64,000 nt of DNA from Herbaspirillum sp. RV1423 (GCF_000577615.1 NZ_CBXX010000019.1:1-64000), one strand, 5' to 3'. Numbered from the stretch's first letter, positions 53,895 through 63,495 are shown. Notes: generated by a model not told the origin, from the letters alone. Numbers and translations: made by a program.

Positions 53895-55057
53895 GCGACG
53901 CCGTCATCGTCGGCTGGGGCCGCTGCGCCGTCGCGCCGGTCGGCGGCGCCTTGTCGCGGCTGCAGGCGCATGAAATCGGCGCGCCGGTGCTGCAAGGCAT
54001 CCTGCGGCGTTTCGCCATTGCGCCCGACGCCGTCGATGCCGTCATTGCCGGCAACGCCATGGGCGCCGGCGGCAACCCGGCGCGCATGCTGGCGCTCGCC
54101 GCCGGATTCGCCGACCGCATTGCGGCCTTGTCGGTCGACAGCCAATGCTGCGCCGGGCTCGATGCGATCACGCTGGCCAACGGCATGCTGGCAGCCGGCA
54201 ATGCCGATGTGGTCGTGGCTGGCGGCGTCGAAGCCTGGAGCCGCGCGCCGATCCGCCAGCATCGTCCGCTCGATCCGGGCCAGCCCGCCCTTCCCTACGA
54301 CAACCCGGCCTTCGCACCCGACCCGGCGCGCGACCCGGACATGCTGATGGCCGCCGCACGCTATGCGCTTGCCGCCGGCATCACGCGCGAGCGGCAAGAT
54401 GCCTGGGCAGTGGAGAGCCACGCGCGCGCCGTCGCCGCACGCGCGCATCTGCACGACGAAATCATCGCCATCGGCGCTGCTATCGAAGACAGCTATCCGC
54501 GCGCGCTCGACCAACGCCATCTGGCGCGCATGCCGATTGCCGCCATGTCCGACGACGGCAACGTCGACGCAGCAACGCGGCAACGGCATGCCGTGAGCCG
54601 CATCGCCATATCACCCAGCGCCGACGGCGCTGCCTTCGTCGTGATCGCCACGCACGAGGCCGCACGCCGCCTGAACCTGCCCCCCCATTTTGCGTGGCGC
54701 ACAGGCGTGAGCGTCGGCGCACAGCCGGAGACGCCGATGCTGGCCGCCATCGATGCGGCCCAGGCTGCACTGGCGCGCACTGCGTGCAGGATCGACGACA
54801 TGTGGGGAGTGGAATTGCACGACGCCTTCGCGGCGCAGGCAATCGCCTTCTGCGAACAATTGAAGCTGTCGCCGGCGCAGCTCAATCGCCACGGCGGCGG
54901 ACTGGGACGCGGCCACCCCATCGGCGCATCGGGCGCGATCAGCCTGGCAAGACTGCTGGCCGACATGCATCGCGCCGCGCCGGAAGATGCGTTGGGACTG
55001 AGCGCCATCGCGGCAGCCGGCGGCCTCGGCGCAGCGGCTATCGTTCAGCGCTGCTGA
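53891..55057 (+). CDS. Atypical thiolase-family protein, bioMNY-linked
   Basis: The 388-residue protein has a thiolase fold. The nucleophile Cys86 is in DSQCCAGLDAI and the catalytic histidine His342 in GRGHPIGASG. The second acid/base cysteine of normal thiolases is absent: the CxGG site reads AIAAAGGLG (Ala374), and the NEAF motif is HDAF (residues 310-313), as in SCP2-type enzymes but without the cysteine of HDCF. This resembles thiolase-like lyases/aldolases. It could act with the adjacent ligase on a CoA ester of biotin or a related acid, but its reaction is unknown. ATG overlaps the ligase stop by four bases. Confidence 0.85.
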   Translation: MSDAVIVGWGRCAVAPVGGALSRLQAHEIGAPVLQGILRRFAIAPDAVDAVIAGNAMGAGGNPARMLALAAGFADRIAALSVDSQCCAGLDAITLANGMLAAGNADVVVAGGVEAWSRAPIRQHRPLDPGQPALPYDNPAFAPDPARDPDMLMAAARYALAAGITRERQDAWAVESHARAVAARAHLHDEIIAIGAAIEDSYPRALDQRHLARMPIAAMSDDGNVDAATRQRHAVSRIAISPSADGAAFVVIATHEAARRLNLPPHFAWRTGVSVGAQPETPMLAAIDAAQAALARTACRIDDMWGVELHDAFAAQAIAFCEQLKLSPAQLNRHGGGLGRGHPIGASGAISLARLLADMHRAAPEDALGLSAIAAAGGLGAAAIVQRC

Positions 55058-55100
55058 ATCACACACAACCTTCGTCAGGACGACGGGTGCAAGGTGAGGC

Positions 55101-55781
55101 TTAACGCAATGTCTTGAAAAATTCTTCCGGCTTCAGGCGTTCTGTTCTCACCGTATTTTCCGGCGCATCGGGATCGGCATATCCCAGCGCAATGCCGCAG
55201 ACGATATGGCTTTCGCCGTCCAACCCCAGCGTCGAACGGATCAGCCCCGGATACGACGCCAGCGCGCCGATCGCGCAACTTCCCAGTCCCTGCGCCGCTG
55301 CCGCCAGCATCAGGCCGTACAGGCACATGCCGAGATCCATGTAGCAACCGCTGCCCATGCGCGCGTCGATGGTCACCAGCAGCGCCGCCGGGGCATCGAA
55401 AAAGTTGAAATTGCGCTCGAACTGGCGGTCGCGCCCGGCGCGGTCGTCGCGGCCGGTCTGCAAGGCGCCGTACAACTCTTTCGCCGCCGCCACCTGGCGT
55501 CGGCGCAACGACTGCGGCATCGGTTGGGGAAAGTAGCTGTAATCCTCCGGCTCCTGCCTGCCGTTGCGAAAAGCATCGACCAGCGCCGCCGACAACCGCG
55601 TGCGCGCATCGCCTTCCAGGGAAATGAATTCGCCGGGTTGCAAATTGGCGCCGCTGGGCGCGCGCCGCGCCAGCGCCAGCAGCCCGGCAAGCATGCCTTC
55701 CGGTAAAGGACGATCGAGGAAACGGCGCGTCGAGTTGCGGCGCGTCAGCAATTCGGAAAATGGAAAAACTTGATCAGGCAT
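55101..55781 (-). CDS. Nitroreductase-family protein
   Basis: The 226-residue protein has a nitroreductase fold for FMN: SELLTRRNSTRRFLDRPLP at the start, ARRAPSGANLQPGEFISLEG, and LGSCAIGALASYP near the C-terminal half. It reduces nitro- or quinone-like compounds with NAD(P)H; the natural substrate is unknown. ATG 55781 is used; an upstream ATG would add eight residues. It is convergent with the thiolase gene. Confidence 0.9.
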   Translation of the reverse strand: MPDQVFPFSELLTRRNSTRRFLDRPLPEGMLAGLLALARRAPSGANLQPGEFISLEGDARTRLSAALVDAFRNGRQEPEDYSYFPQPMPQSLRRRQVAAAKELYGALQTGRDDRAGRDRQFERNFNFFDAPAALLVTIDARMGSGCYMDLGMCLYGLMLAAAAQGLGSCAIGALASYPGLIRSTLGLDGESHIVCGIALGYADPDAPENTVRTERLKPEEFFKTLR

Positions 55782-55901
55782 GGTCTGGCGTCGGCTGCGC
55801 AGCAACGGCGCGGCGGATGACTACATTATTGGCGGAGACGGGTCGTCAATATAGCGTATTCGGCCGCTATGCCGCCAATCGGCTCTGGGGCAAGGCTTCT
55901 T

Positions 55902-56984
55902 CTAAAAACCGCCGGACCCCGTTTTCTTGTCCATATCGGTCACCGCGAAAACGCATTCGAGATACGGTTTCACTTCCTCCCATGCCGCGCCGCGGTCGAG
56001 ATAGGCCTTCAATGACTGGCCGACATCCACGGCATTGGGACGAACCTGAACCAGTTGCAGATCGAAGGCATTCTCTTCGTCTTCAACGGCATGCAACGAT
56101 GAATCCTGCAACGCGTAGTTCAAGAATTGCCGGATGGCCCCTGGACGTTTCGGCATGCCGGGACCGCATTCCTGACCGTTCGCCTCATCCCTGTCCACAT
56201 GCGATCTGGAAAAGCTGTCCTCCACGGTATGCAGCAGCGCGCCAAAAGCCAGTATGTCGATATTTTCGCGATGGGTCGGATTACCCCGGGTAAATAGCGT
56301 CTGGACCGTCTCCCCGCCTTTGAAGTAATTCTCCACCTGTGGGATATTGGTTTCGGACAGCTTTGTACCGAGACCGAATTCTTTTCTTGCCACTCGCCAG
56401 GTCAGCTCGGCCCACATCAGGATCTTGCCTTGCGTTTCTCCCGCGCGTTCCTCTTGTCCCGCCGCCATGGAATGCAGGAACTGGAGATCGCCGAAATGGG
56501 AACGCAGCATGATGATCGTCCCTGATGCCAGGTCCAGAGTAGCTCCTCGCTTGGCTCTTTTCTCACCGTCCTTGTAAAGCTTGAGCCAGCAATTGCTATA
56601 GTTCGGCAACCACAGCGTGCGACCGGTACAACTCTTCATGGAGGTATCGGTAAGTTCAAAAGGCGGATTGTCATTCCAGCGGACGCCGGCAATCGCCGCG
56701 CCCGGTGCAAAAGATTTTCCCGGCGCGGTCCGATTGCAGTCGTCATCGGACTGACAGCCCCAGATCAGATTGGTGATCCGCTCATGCACAGGATGAGAAA
56801 AGTGGTTGACGGCGAAATAAGCCGCCTGGTCCCAAAACCTCAATATTTCATCGCGTGGCGCCAGCGCCTTGATTTTTCCGTCTATTTCGCTTTCCGGCCT
56901 GAGTCCGAACGCGAATGCGGCAGAGAAAACACCGATCAGTTGAATGAAAACCACAGCGGCTGCGAAGCGTCTGAAGACTTTCAT
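55902..56984 (-). CDS. Secreted protein with phospholipase C/P1 nuclease-like features
   Basis: The 360-residue protein has a signal peptide of about 26 residues (AAVVFIQLIGVFSAAFA) and, around residues 246-260, a LLHTVEDSFSRSHVDRD segment. This His-rich helix recalls the zinc-binding helices of the phospholipase C/S1-P1 nuclease fold, but I could not identify the full set of ligands. Six cysteines suggest disulfides. GGGGGG precedes ATG 56984. Function unassigned; it could be an exported hydrolase. Confidence 0.6.
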   Translation of the reverse strand: MKVFRRFAAAVVFIQLIGVFSAAFAFGLRPESEIDGKIKALAPRDEILRFWDQAAYFAVNHFSHPVHERITNLIWGCQSDDDCNRTAPGKSFAPGAAIAGVRWNDNPPFELTDTSMKSCTGRTLWLPNYSNCWLKLYKDGEKRAKRGATLDLASGTIIMLRSHFGDLQFLHSMAAGQEERAGETQGKILMWAELTWRVARKEFGLGTKLSETNIPQVENYFKGGETVQTLFTRGNPTHRENIDILAFGALLHTVEDSFSRSHVDRDEANGQECGPGMPKRPGAIRQFLNYALQDSSLHAVEDEENAFDLQLVQVRPNAVDVGQSLKAYLDRGAAWEEVKPYLECVFAVTDMDKKTGSGGF

Positions 56985-57225
56985 GCTCCCCCCTATTTTT
57001 GAGATTTTTTTGTAAATTACACGAAGAAGGTGGCTAACACCATGTTTCCAACCACATTTCTTCTGAGAAATCCAGCCTCGCACCGGCAACAGTTATCAAA
57101 TCGACCATATCGCCGCCGCGCAAACTTCCTGCCCCCGCCGATTTTTCATTAGAATGCGCATTTGGCAAAGCTTTCGGCGGCGTTTAGCCGCTCACACCCG
57201 ATTCTCCGATTCGACCCTCATCTGC

Positions 57226-59232
57226 ATGGCAACTAAAAAAACTTCCACGTCCCAGTCTGACTACAGCGAATCATCCATCCGCGTCCTGAAAGGACTGGAA
57301 CCCGTTAAACAGCGCCCGGGCATGTACACCCGGACCGAAAATCCCCTGCACATCCTGCAGGAAGTCATCGACAACGCCTCCGACGAAGCGCTGGGCGGTC
57401 ATGCCAAGCACATCCTGGTCACGCTCAATGCCGACGGCAGCGTCAGCGTCGAGGACGACGGCCGCGGCATTCCGGTCGGCCTGCATCCTGAAGAAAAGGT
57501 GCCGACCGTGGAGATCGTGTTTACGCGCCTGCACGCCGGCGGCAAGTTCGACAAGGGCAGCGGCGGCGCCTATGCGTTTTCGGGCGGCTTGCACGGCGTC
57601 GGCGTCTCGGTCACCAATGCGCTGGCTTCGCGGCTGGAAATCACGGTCTGGCGCAAGGATGAGCAAGGGCGCGGCGTACACACGCTGGCCTTCGCCGACG
57701 GCGACCTGATCGAAAAGCTGAAATCGCGTCCGGCAACCGCAAGCGACAAGAAGTCCGGCACGCGCGTGACGGTGTGGCCGAATCCCAAGTACTTCGATTC
57801 GCCGACGATTTCGCAACAAGAGTTGCAACGCCTGCTGCGCTCCAAGGCGGTGCTGCTGCCGGGCGTCAAGGTGTCGCTGGTCAACGCCAAGACCGGCGAC
57901 GTGCAGACCTGGCAATACGACCAGGGCTTGCGCGGCTACCTGCTGGAATCGCTGGCGCAGTCGACCAGCGCCGATCCGCTGATTCCGCTGTTCGAAGGCG
58001 AACAATATGCCGGCGCCGATGCCGAAGGTTTTGCCGAAGGCGAAGGCGCGGCCTGGGTGGTGGCCTGGACCGAAGAAGGCAACGTGGTGCGCGAATCCTA
58101 CGTCAACCTGATTCCGACCTCGGCCGGCGGCACGCATGAATCCGGTTTGCGCGAAGGACTGTTCTCGGCGGTCAAGAGCTTCGTCGAGATGCATTCGCTG
58201 CTGCCCAAGGGCGTCAAGCTGTTGCCGGAAGACGTGTTCGCACGCGTCTCTTTCGTCTTGTCGGCCAAGGTGCTCGACCCGCAATTCCAGGGCCAGATCA
58301 AGGAACGCCTCAATTCGCGCGACGCCGTGCGGCTGGTGTCGACGTTCTCGCGTCCCTCGCTGGAGCTGTGGCTGAACCAGCACGTCGAATACGGCAAGAA
58401 GCTGGCCGACCTCGTCATCAAGCAGGCGCAAAGCCGCCTGCGTTCGGCGCAAAAGGTCGAGAAGAAAAAGTCTTCCGGCGTTGCTGTGCTGCCGGGCAAG
58501 CTGACCGATTGCGAATCCAGCGATATCACCCGCAACGAACTGTTCCTGGTCGAGGGCGACTCCGCCGGCGGCTCGGCCAAGATGGGTCGCGACAAGGAGT
58601 TTCAAGCGATTCTCCCATTGCGCGGCAAAGTCTTGAACGCCTGGGAAACCGAACGCGACCGCCTGTTCGCCAATAACGAAATCCACGACATCGCGGTGGC
58701 CATCGGCGTCGATCCGCACGGTCACACCGACACGCCCGACCTGTCCGGCCTGCGCTACGGAAAAATTTGCATCCTCTCCGATGCGGACGTCGACGGCTCG
58801 CACATCCAGGTGCTGCTGCTGACCTTGTTCTTCAAGCATTTCCCCAAGCTGATCGACCACGGCCACATCTGCGTCGCGCGGCCGCCGCTGTATCGCGTCG
58901 ACGCGCCGGCGCGCGGCAAGAAACCGGTGCAGAAACTGTACGCGCTCGACGACGGCGAACTGGAAGCGATCGAAGACAAGCTGCGCAAGGACGGCCTCAA
59001 AGAAGGCGCATGGAGCATCTCGCGCTTCAAAGGCCTCGGCGAGATGAACGCGGAACAATTGTGGGAAACCACCATGAACCCCGACACCCGTCGCCTGCTG
59101 CCGGTGGCGCTGGGCGAACTGGACCACATTGCTTCGGAAGCGCGCTTCACCATGCTCATGGGCAAAGGCGAAGCCGCCTCGCGCCGCGCCTGGATCGAAG
59201 AACACGGCAACGAAGCGGAAGCGGATATTTAA
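57226..59232 (+). CDS. parE: DNA topoisomerase IV subunit B
   Basis: The 668-residue protein has a GHKL ATPase (EVIDNASDEALGG, EDDGRGIPVG) and a Toprim domain (LVEGDSAGGSAKMGRDKEFQ and DADVDGSHIQ). The tail DDGELEAIEDKLRKDG and FKGLGEMNAEQLWETT is typical of ParE. It forms topoisomerase IV with ParC, decatenating daughter chromosomes. The start MATKKTSTSQ at 57226 fits the family; upstream frame has no conserved residue. parC is encoded about 1 kb downstream. Confidence 0.96.
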   Translation: MATKKTSTSQSDYSESSIRVLKGLEPVKQRPGMYTRTENPLHILQEVIDNASDEALGGHAKHILVTLNADGSVSVEDDGRGIPVGLHPEEKVPTVEIVFTRLHAGGKFDKGSGGAYAFSGGLHGVGVSVTNALASRLEITVWRKDEQGRGVHTLAFADGDLIEKLKSRPATASDKKSGTRVTVWPNPKYFDSPTISQQELQRLLRSKAVLLPGVKVSLVNAKTGDVQTWQYDQGLRGYLLESLAQSTSADPLIPLFEGEQYAGADAEGFAEGEGAAWVVAWTEEGNVVRESYVNLIPTSAGGTHESGLREGLFSAVKSFVEMHSLLPKGVKLLPEDVFARVSFVLSAKVLDPQFQGQIKERLNSRDAVRLVSTFSRPSLELWLNQHVEYGKKLADLVIKQAQSRLRSAQKVEKKKSSGVAVLPGKLTDCESSDITRNELFLVEGDSAGGSAKMGRDKEFQAILPLRGKVLNAWETERDRLFANNEIHDIAVAIGVDPHGHTDTPDLSGLRYGKICILSDADVDGSHIQVLLLTLFFKHFPKLIDHGHICVARPPLYRVDAPARGKKPVQKLYALDDGELEAIEDKLRKDGLKEGAWSISRFKGLGEMNAEQLWETTMNPDTRRLLPVALGELDHIASEARFTMLMGKGEAASRRAWIEEHGNEAEADI

Positions 59233-59325
59233 CGATGACCTTGCTGAGCACTCTCCTCCTGAACTTTCCCATCTCATGGAAAGCCGGGAGGATATTACGC
59301 TCGCAAAATGCCTGCACTCTTCGCC

Positions 59326-59442
59326 GTCATTCCGGCGAACGCCGGAATCCAGCGACGTCACAGGCGCCAATAAATTCGCATGCTTCCATAGATACGCCAG
59401 ACGATATTCACGACGCTGGGTCCCGGCGTTCGCTGGGACGAC
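59326..59442. repeat. REP-like hairpin repeat, copy 5
   Basis: Two opposed arms, GTCATTCCGGCGAACGCCGG at the left and CCCGGCGTTCGCTGGGACGAC-type sequence ending at 59442, match the repeat at 6340. It lies between parE and the transglycosylase gene and ends 15 bases before that gene's TTG start. Confidence 0.82.
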
Positions 59443-59456
59443 GGGTATTTGAGACA

Positions 59457-60215
59457 TTGAACAAAACAATAATTGTCGGCGCTGCATTGTTTGCCTGCAT
59501 GTCTGCGCATGCCGACGTCTACGGCTACATCGACCCCGAAGGCATCGCACACGTCTCGACCGAAAAGCTCGACGACCGCTACCAGTTGTTCATGCGCGGC
59601 GACGCTACTTTCGATTCGGACAAGATCGCCAGAGGCATCCCCGGCGTCGACGCCAAACCGAACCTGTCGTCGCCGCTGATGCGACTGATGCTGCAGCACC
59701 CGAATCTGAAGAAATACGAAGCCATGCTGGACCAGAGCGCGAAGGAATTTTCGGTCGATCCGGCCTTGCTGAAAGCCATCATGGCGGCCGAGTCCGGTTT
59801 CAACCCGGCGGCGGTCTCGCCCAAGGGCGCGATCGGCCTGATGCAGATCATGCCGGAAACCGCCGAACGCTACGGCGTGCAGGGCGACCGCCGCAAGACC
59901 ATCCAGCAAAAGCTGACCGATCCGAAGATCAACATCCGCCTGGCGGCACGCTACCTGCGCGATTTGCAGGTGCTGTTTCCCAAGCGGCTGGAGCTGGCGA
60001 TCGCATCCTACAATGCCGGCGAGGGTGCCGTGCAGAAGTACAACAACCAGATTCCGCCGTATCCGGAAACGCGCAATTACGTGCAACTGGTGGCGCAGTT
60101 TTATCAGCTCTATCAGCCGGGCGGCGGCAAGGCCGGCACCGGCGACAAACCGCGCCGCATCGAAATCATCCTGCCCGGCCGCCGCAGCATGCCGCCGCCG
60201 ACTTCCATCGAATAA
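59457..60215 (+). CDS. Lytic transglycosylase (SLT domain)
   Basis: The 252-residue protein begins MNKTIIVGAALFACMSAHAD if TTG 59457 is used, giving a signal peptide. A short DUF4124-like stretch follows (DVYGYIDPEGIAHVSTEKLD), then a transglycosylase SLT domain with catalytic Glu112 in AAESGFNP, plus AVSPKGAIGLMQIMPETA and AIASYNAGEGAVQKY. It cleaves murein glycan in the periplasm. No ATG fits the signal peptide start, so TTG is likely. It is inserted between parE and parC. Confidence 0.9.
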   Translation: MNKTIIVGAALFACMSAHADVYGYIDPEGIAHVSTEKLDDRYQLFMRGDATFDSDKIARGIPGVDAKPNLSSPLMRLMLQHPNLKKYEAMLDQSAKEFSVDPALLKAIMAAESGFNPAAVSPKGAIGLMQIMPETAERYGVQGDRRKTIQQKLTDPKINIRLAARYLRDLQVLFPKRLELAIASYNAGEGAVQKYNNQIPPYPETRNYVQLVAQFYQLYQPGGGKAGTGDKPRRIEIILPGRRSMPPPTSIE

Positions 60216-60247
60216 TTCACTAAACGACATCAACGCAATCCAGCCAC

Positions 60248-62572
60248 ATGACTGAACAAGCCAATCTGTTTGAACAAGCCGCGCCGTCCGACGGCGAATC
60301 GCTGACGCTGTCGACCTTCGCCGAACGCGCCTATCTCGACTACGCCATTTCGGTGGTCAAGGGCCGCGCCCTACCGGACGTCGCCGACGGCCAGAAGCCG
60401 GTGCAGCGCCGCATCCTGTACGCAATGAACGAACTCGGCCTGAACTCGACCGCCAAGCCGCGCAAATCGGCAGCCGTGGTCGGCGACGTGTTGGGCAAAC
60501 TGCACCCGCACGGCGACCAGTCGGTGTACGACGCGCTGGTGCGCATGGCGCAGGACTTCTCGCTGCGCTATCCGCTGATCGATGGCCAGGGCAACTTCGG
60601 CTCGCGCGACGGCGACGGCGCCGCGGCGATGCGTTATACGGAAGCCCGCCTGACGCCGATCAGCAAATTGCTGCTCGACGAGATCGGCATGGGCACGGTC
60701 GACTTCCAGCCCAACTACGACGGCTCCACCGAAGAACCGAAGCTGTTGCCGGCGCGCCTGCCCTTCCTGCTGTTGAACGGCGCTTCCGGTATCGCGGTCG
60801 GCATGGCGACCGAAATCCCGTCGCACAACCTGCACGAAGTCGCGCGCGCCGCCGTGGCGATGATCCGCAATCCGAAGATCACGCACGAAGAACTGATGAC
60901 CCACATCACCGGCCCCGACTTCCCGGGCGGCGGCCAGATCATCACGCCGCAATCGACCATCGCCGAGATGTACCAGAGCGGCCGCGGCAGCCTCAAGGTG
61001 CGCGCGCGCTGGAAGATCGAAGACATGGCGCGCGGCCAGTGGCAGGCGGTGATCACCGAACTGCCGCCGGGCGTGTCGTCGCAAAAGGTGCTGGAAGAAA
61101 TCGAAGAGATCACCAATCCCAAGATCAAGCTCGGCAAGAAGACGCTCACGCCCGAACAGCAATCGCAGAAGCAGGCCTTGCTGGCGCTGCTGGATGCGGT
61201 GCGCGACGAATCGGGCCGCGACGCGCCGGTGCGCCTGGTGTTCGAGCCGAAGTCCAAGAACCAGGACCAGACCGAGTTCATGAACACGCTGCTGGCCCAG
61301 ACATCGCTGGAAACCAGCTCGTCGATCAACCTCGTGATGATCGGCGGCGACGGCCGTCCGCGCCAAAAGGGCCTGGGCGACATCCTCAGCGAATGGATCA
61401 CGTTCCGCTTCGAGACCATCACGCGCCGCACGCAATTCCGCCTGCAAAAAGTCGAGGACCGCATCCATATCCTTGAAGGCCGCGAAGCGATCCTGCTCAA
61501 CATCGACAAGGTCATCAGGATCATCCGCGAATCGGACGAACCGAAGCCGGCGCTGATCGACGCCTTCAAACTGTCCGATCGCCAGGCCGAAGACATCCTG
61601 GAAATCCGCCTGCGTCAACTGGCGCGCCTGGAAACCATCAAGATCCAGCAGGAACTGGCCGAGTTGCGCAACGAGAAATCGACGCTGCGCGATCTGCTCG
61701 ACAATCCGGCGTCGATGAAGAAGCTGGTCATCAAGGAAATCGAAGCCGACGACAAGCAGTTCGGCGACGCCCGCCGCACCGTGATCGAAGAAGCCGAAAA
61801 AGCCGTGGTCGAACAAAAGATCATCGACGAACCGGTCACCGTCATCATTTCGCAAAAGGGCTGGGTGCGCGCACGCGGCGGCCATGGCCATGACGCCACG
61901 CAATTCACCTTCAAGGCCGGCGACGGCCTGTACGGCGCATTCGAGTGCCGCACCGTCGACAACCTGCTGGCGTTCGGCTCCAACGGCCGCATCTACACGG
62001 TCAGCGTCAACGCGCTGCCGAACGCGCGCGGCGACGGCGTGCCGATCACCACGCTGGTCGACCTCGGCAGCAGTAGTGGCCAAGGAAGCAACCTGCTGCA
62101 CTACTTCGCCGGTCCGGTCGATACGCCGATGCTGCTGGCTTCCGATGCCGGTTACGGCTTCACCGCCAAGCTCGGCGACATGCTGAGCCGCGTCAAGGGC
62201 GGCAAGGCCTTCGTCACGCTCGATGAAGGCGACCTGCCGCTGGCGCCTCGCCCGATCCCCGCCGGCGCCAGCGCCGTCGCCTGCCTGTCGGGACAAGGAC
62301 GCCTGCTGGTGTTCGGCATGGACGAGCTCAAGACCTTGTCCAGCGGCGGCCGCGGCGTGATCCTGATGGAACTGGAAAAGAACGAGAAGTTGCTGGCGGC
62401 GCAAGCCATCACCCAAAAGGGTGTGCTCGTGTCCGGCACCGGGCGCGGCGGCAAGGCGCAGGAAGTCTCGCTGTCGGCGGTGGCGCTGGGCCTGCATATC
62501 GGCAAGCGCGCACGCAAGGGCAAGGCGCTGGAATCGAAACTGAAAGCGACGGCGCTGGCAGCAGTGATCTAA
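60248..62572 (+). CDS. parC: DNA topoisomerase IV subunit A
   Basis: The 774-residue protein has the DNA-cleavage domain with catalytic Tyr130 in [11 protein letters not shown], and the conserved [14 protein letters not shown] and [20 protein letters not shown] before it. A C-terminal beta-propeller-like region follows. It cuts and religates DNA in topoisomerase IV with ParE. ATG 60248 gives the usual [12 protein letters not shown] start. It is 32 bases after the transglycosylase gene. Confidence 0.96.
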   Translation: MTEQANLFEQAAPSDGESLTLSTFAERAYLDYAISVVKGRALPDVADGQKPVQRRILYAMNELGLNSTAKPRKSAAVVGDVLGKLHPHGDQSVYDALVRMAQDFSLRYPLIDGQGNFGSRDGDGAAAMRYTEARLTPISKLLLDEIGMGTVDFQPNYDGSTEEPKLLPARLPFLLLNGASGIAVGMATEIPSHNLHEVARAAVAMIRNPKITHEELMTHITGPDFPGGGQIITPQSTIAEMYQSGRGSLKVRARWKIEDMARGQWQAVITELPPGVSSQKVLEEIEEITNPKIKLGKKTLTPEQQSQKQALLALLDAVRDESGRDAPVRLVFEPKSKNQDQTEFMNTLLAQTSLETSSSINLVMIGGDGRPRQKGLGDILSEWITFRFETITRRTQFRLQKVEDRIHILEGREAILLNIDKVIRIIRESDEPKPALIDAFKLSDRQAEDILEIRLRQLARLETIKIQQELAELRNEKSTLRDLLDNPASMKKLVIKEIEADDKQFGDARRTVIEEAEKAVVEQKIIDEPVTVIISQKGWVRARGGHGHDATQFTFKAGDGLYGAFECRTVDNLLAFGSNGRIYTVSVNALPNARGDGVPITTLVDLGSSSGQGSNLLHYFAGPVDTPMLLASDAGYGFTAKLGDMLSRVKGGKAFVTLDEGDLPLAPRPIPAGASAVACLSGQGRLLVFGMDELKTLSSGGRGVILMELEKNEKLLAAQAITQKGVLVSGTGRGGKAQEVSLSAVALGLHIGKRARKGKALESKLKATALAAVI

Positions 62573-62599
62573 GACATAACAACGGGAAAAAGGGAAAGA

Positions 62600-62833
62600 A
62601 TGAACGCGATAGGAACCGTGATCTTGCTTGCAGGTTTAGCCGTGCTGGTCGCTGCTCAACTCTATGCAACCGTCAAAACATTTGCAGTGAGCCCGGTCAA
62701 AGGCCTGTTGTGCCTTGTGATTCCGGGATACGCGCTGCTGATTGCGAAGCGGTATGGTTTTTATGCAAAGTTCTTTTTCACCTATCTCGCAGGCATCCTT
62801 GGATTAGTTGCCGGCGGCGCCATGCTGTCTTGA
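62600..62833 (+). CDS. Small predicted inner-membrane protein
   Basis: The 77-residue protein has three hydrophobic segments (about residues 3-22, 33-48 and 56-76) and is preceded by AGGGAAAGA at ATG 62600. It is 27 bases after parC in the same direction. I do not recognise the family. It ends before a bidirectional terminator at 62864. Confidence 0.7.
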   Translation: MNAIGTVILLAGLAVLVAAQLYATVKTFAVSPVKGLLCLVIPGYALLIAKRYGFYAKFFFTYLAGILGLVAGGAMLS

Positions 62834-62863
62834 ATTTCAAGCGTTCTGAACGGAACATCGCTC

Positions 62864-62895
62864 AAAAAAAGAGGACCGCAAGGTCCTCTTTTTTT
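62864..62895. terminator. Bidirectional intrinsic terminator
   Basis: A7-GAGGACC-GCAA-GGTCCTC-T7 is symmetric and can end transcription from both the membrane protein gene and the glycine-zipper lipoprotein gene opposite. Confidence 0.9.
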
Positions 62896-62924
62896 ACGTC
62901 GATACTTCGAACCAGCAATGTCAA

Positions 62925-63140
62925 CTATCGGCCGATCTGGTGACCAATCACGCCGCCCACGGCAGCACCGCCTGCGGTTCCAATACCGCTGCCGCCTGTC
63001 AGTACTGCTCCTGCCACAGCGCCGATACCTGCACCTACCGCAGTGTTCTTGTCGCGCCGCGACATATTGCTGCAGCCGCCCAACACTGTCAGGGCACACA
63101 CCGTGATGGAGATGACTGTAATTTTATGAATTGTTCTCAT
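62925..63140 (-). CDS. Glycine-zipper lipoprotein (OsmB-like)
   Basis: The 71-residue protein has a lipobox (LTVLGGCS) and a glycine-zipper pair (AVGAGIGAVAGAVLTGG and GTAGGAAVGGVIGHQIG) typical of small OsmB-type outer-membrane lipoproteins. These are often stress-induced and of unclear function. ATG 63140 follows an AGGTG site. The stop is 29 bases from the bidirectional terminator. Confidence 0.88.
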   Translation of the reverse strand: MRTIHKITVISITVCALTVLGGCSNMSRRDKNTAVGAGIGAVAGAVLTGGSGIGTAGGAAVGGVIGHQIGR

Positions 63141-63284
63141 GATGACACCTCTGTAAAAAATTAGGAATACTGTGACGGAAGCAAGCCGGCCGATTCGTGC
63201 CTGCCTCAGACAGGACGTCTTTCAGAGCCATTATTGCCGAATAATTTCGAGCCTCGGTGGCTTACAAACAATCTATTACAGTTG

Positions 63285-63386
63285 TTACATCCTCCGCGTC
63301 GGTGCGCTTGACATGTTCGACGTCATCAGCAAGAAGAACACCGGCAAGAACCCGATCCCGGTCAGCAGCGTGCCGATGCCGGCCAT
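63285..63386 (-). CDS. Possible 33-residue membrane peptide
   Basis: ATG 63386 opens a short frame starting MAGIGTLLTGIGFLPVFFLL, one hydrophobic helix followed by a basic tail, in the 355-base gap between the lipoprotein and Hsp20 genes. The rest of this gap holds only the Hsp20 terminator. It has no recognised family or clear ribosome site and may be chance. Confidence 0.25.
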   Translation of the reverse strand: MAGIGTLLTGIGFLPVFFLLMTSNMSSAPTRRM

Positions 63387-63410
63387 GACCGGATCATGCG
63401 CGCAAAACAA

Positions 63411-63433
63411 CAAGCCCGCACGAGGCGGGCTTG
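63411..63433 (-). terminator. Hairpin downstream of the Hsp20 gene
   Basis: CAAGCCCGC-ACGAG-GCGGGCTTG is a 9-base stem, followed on the minus strand by TTGTTTTGC. It stands 62 bases past the hsp20 stop. Confidence 0.75.
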
Positions 63434-63495
63434 TCCGACATGTTCGGCGCCAGGCAATCCGGAAATCACCGGCGTCATCTCAATGCCTCAACGCA

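Noticed and set aside
55063-55090. Further copy of the hairpin repeat
   Set aside because: Only a short piece (CAGGACGACGGGTGC-like) resembles one arm; there is no partner arm.
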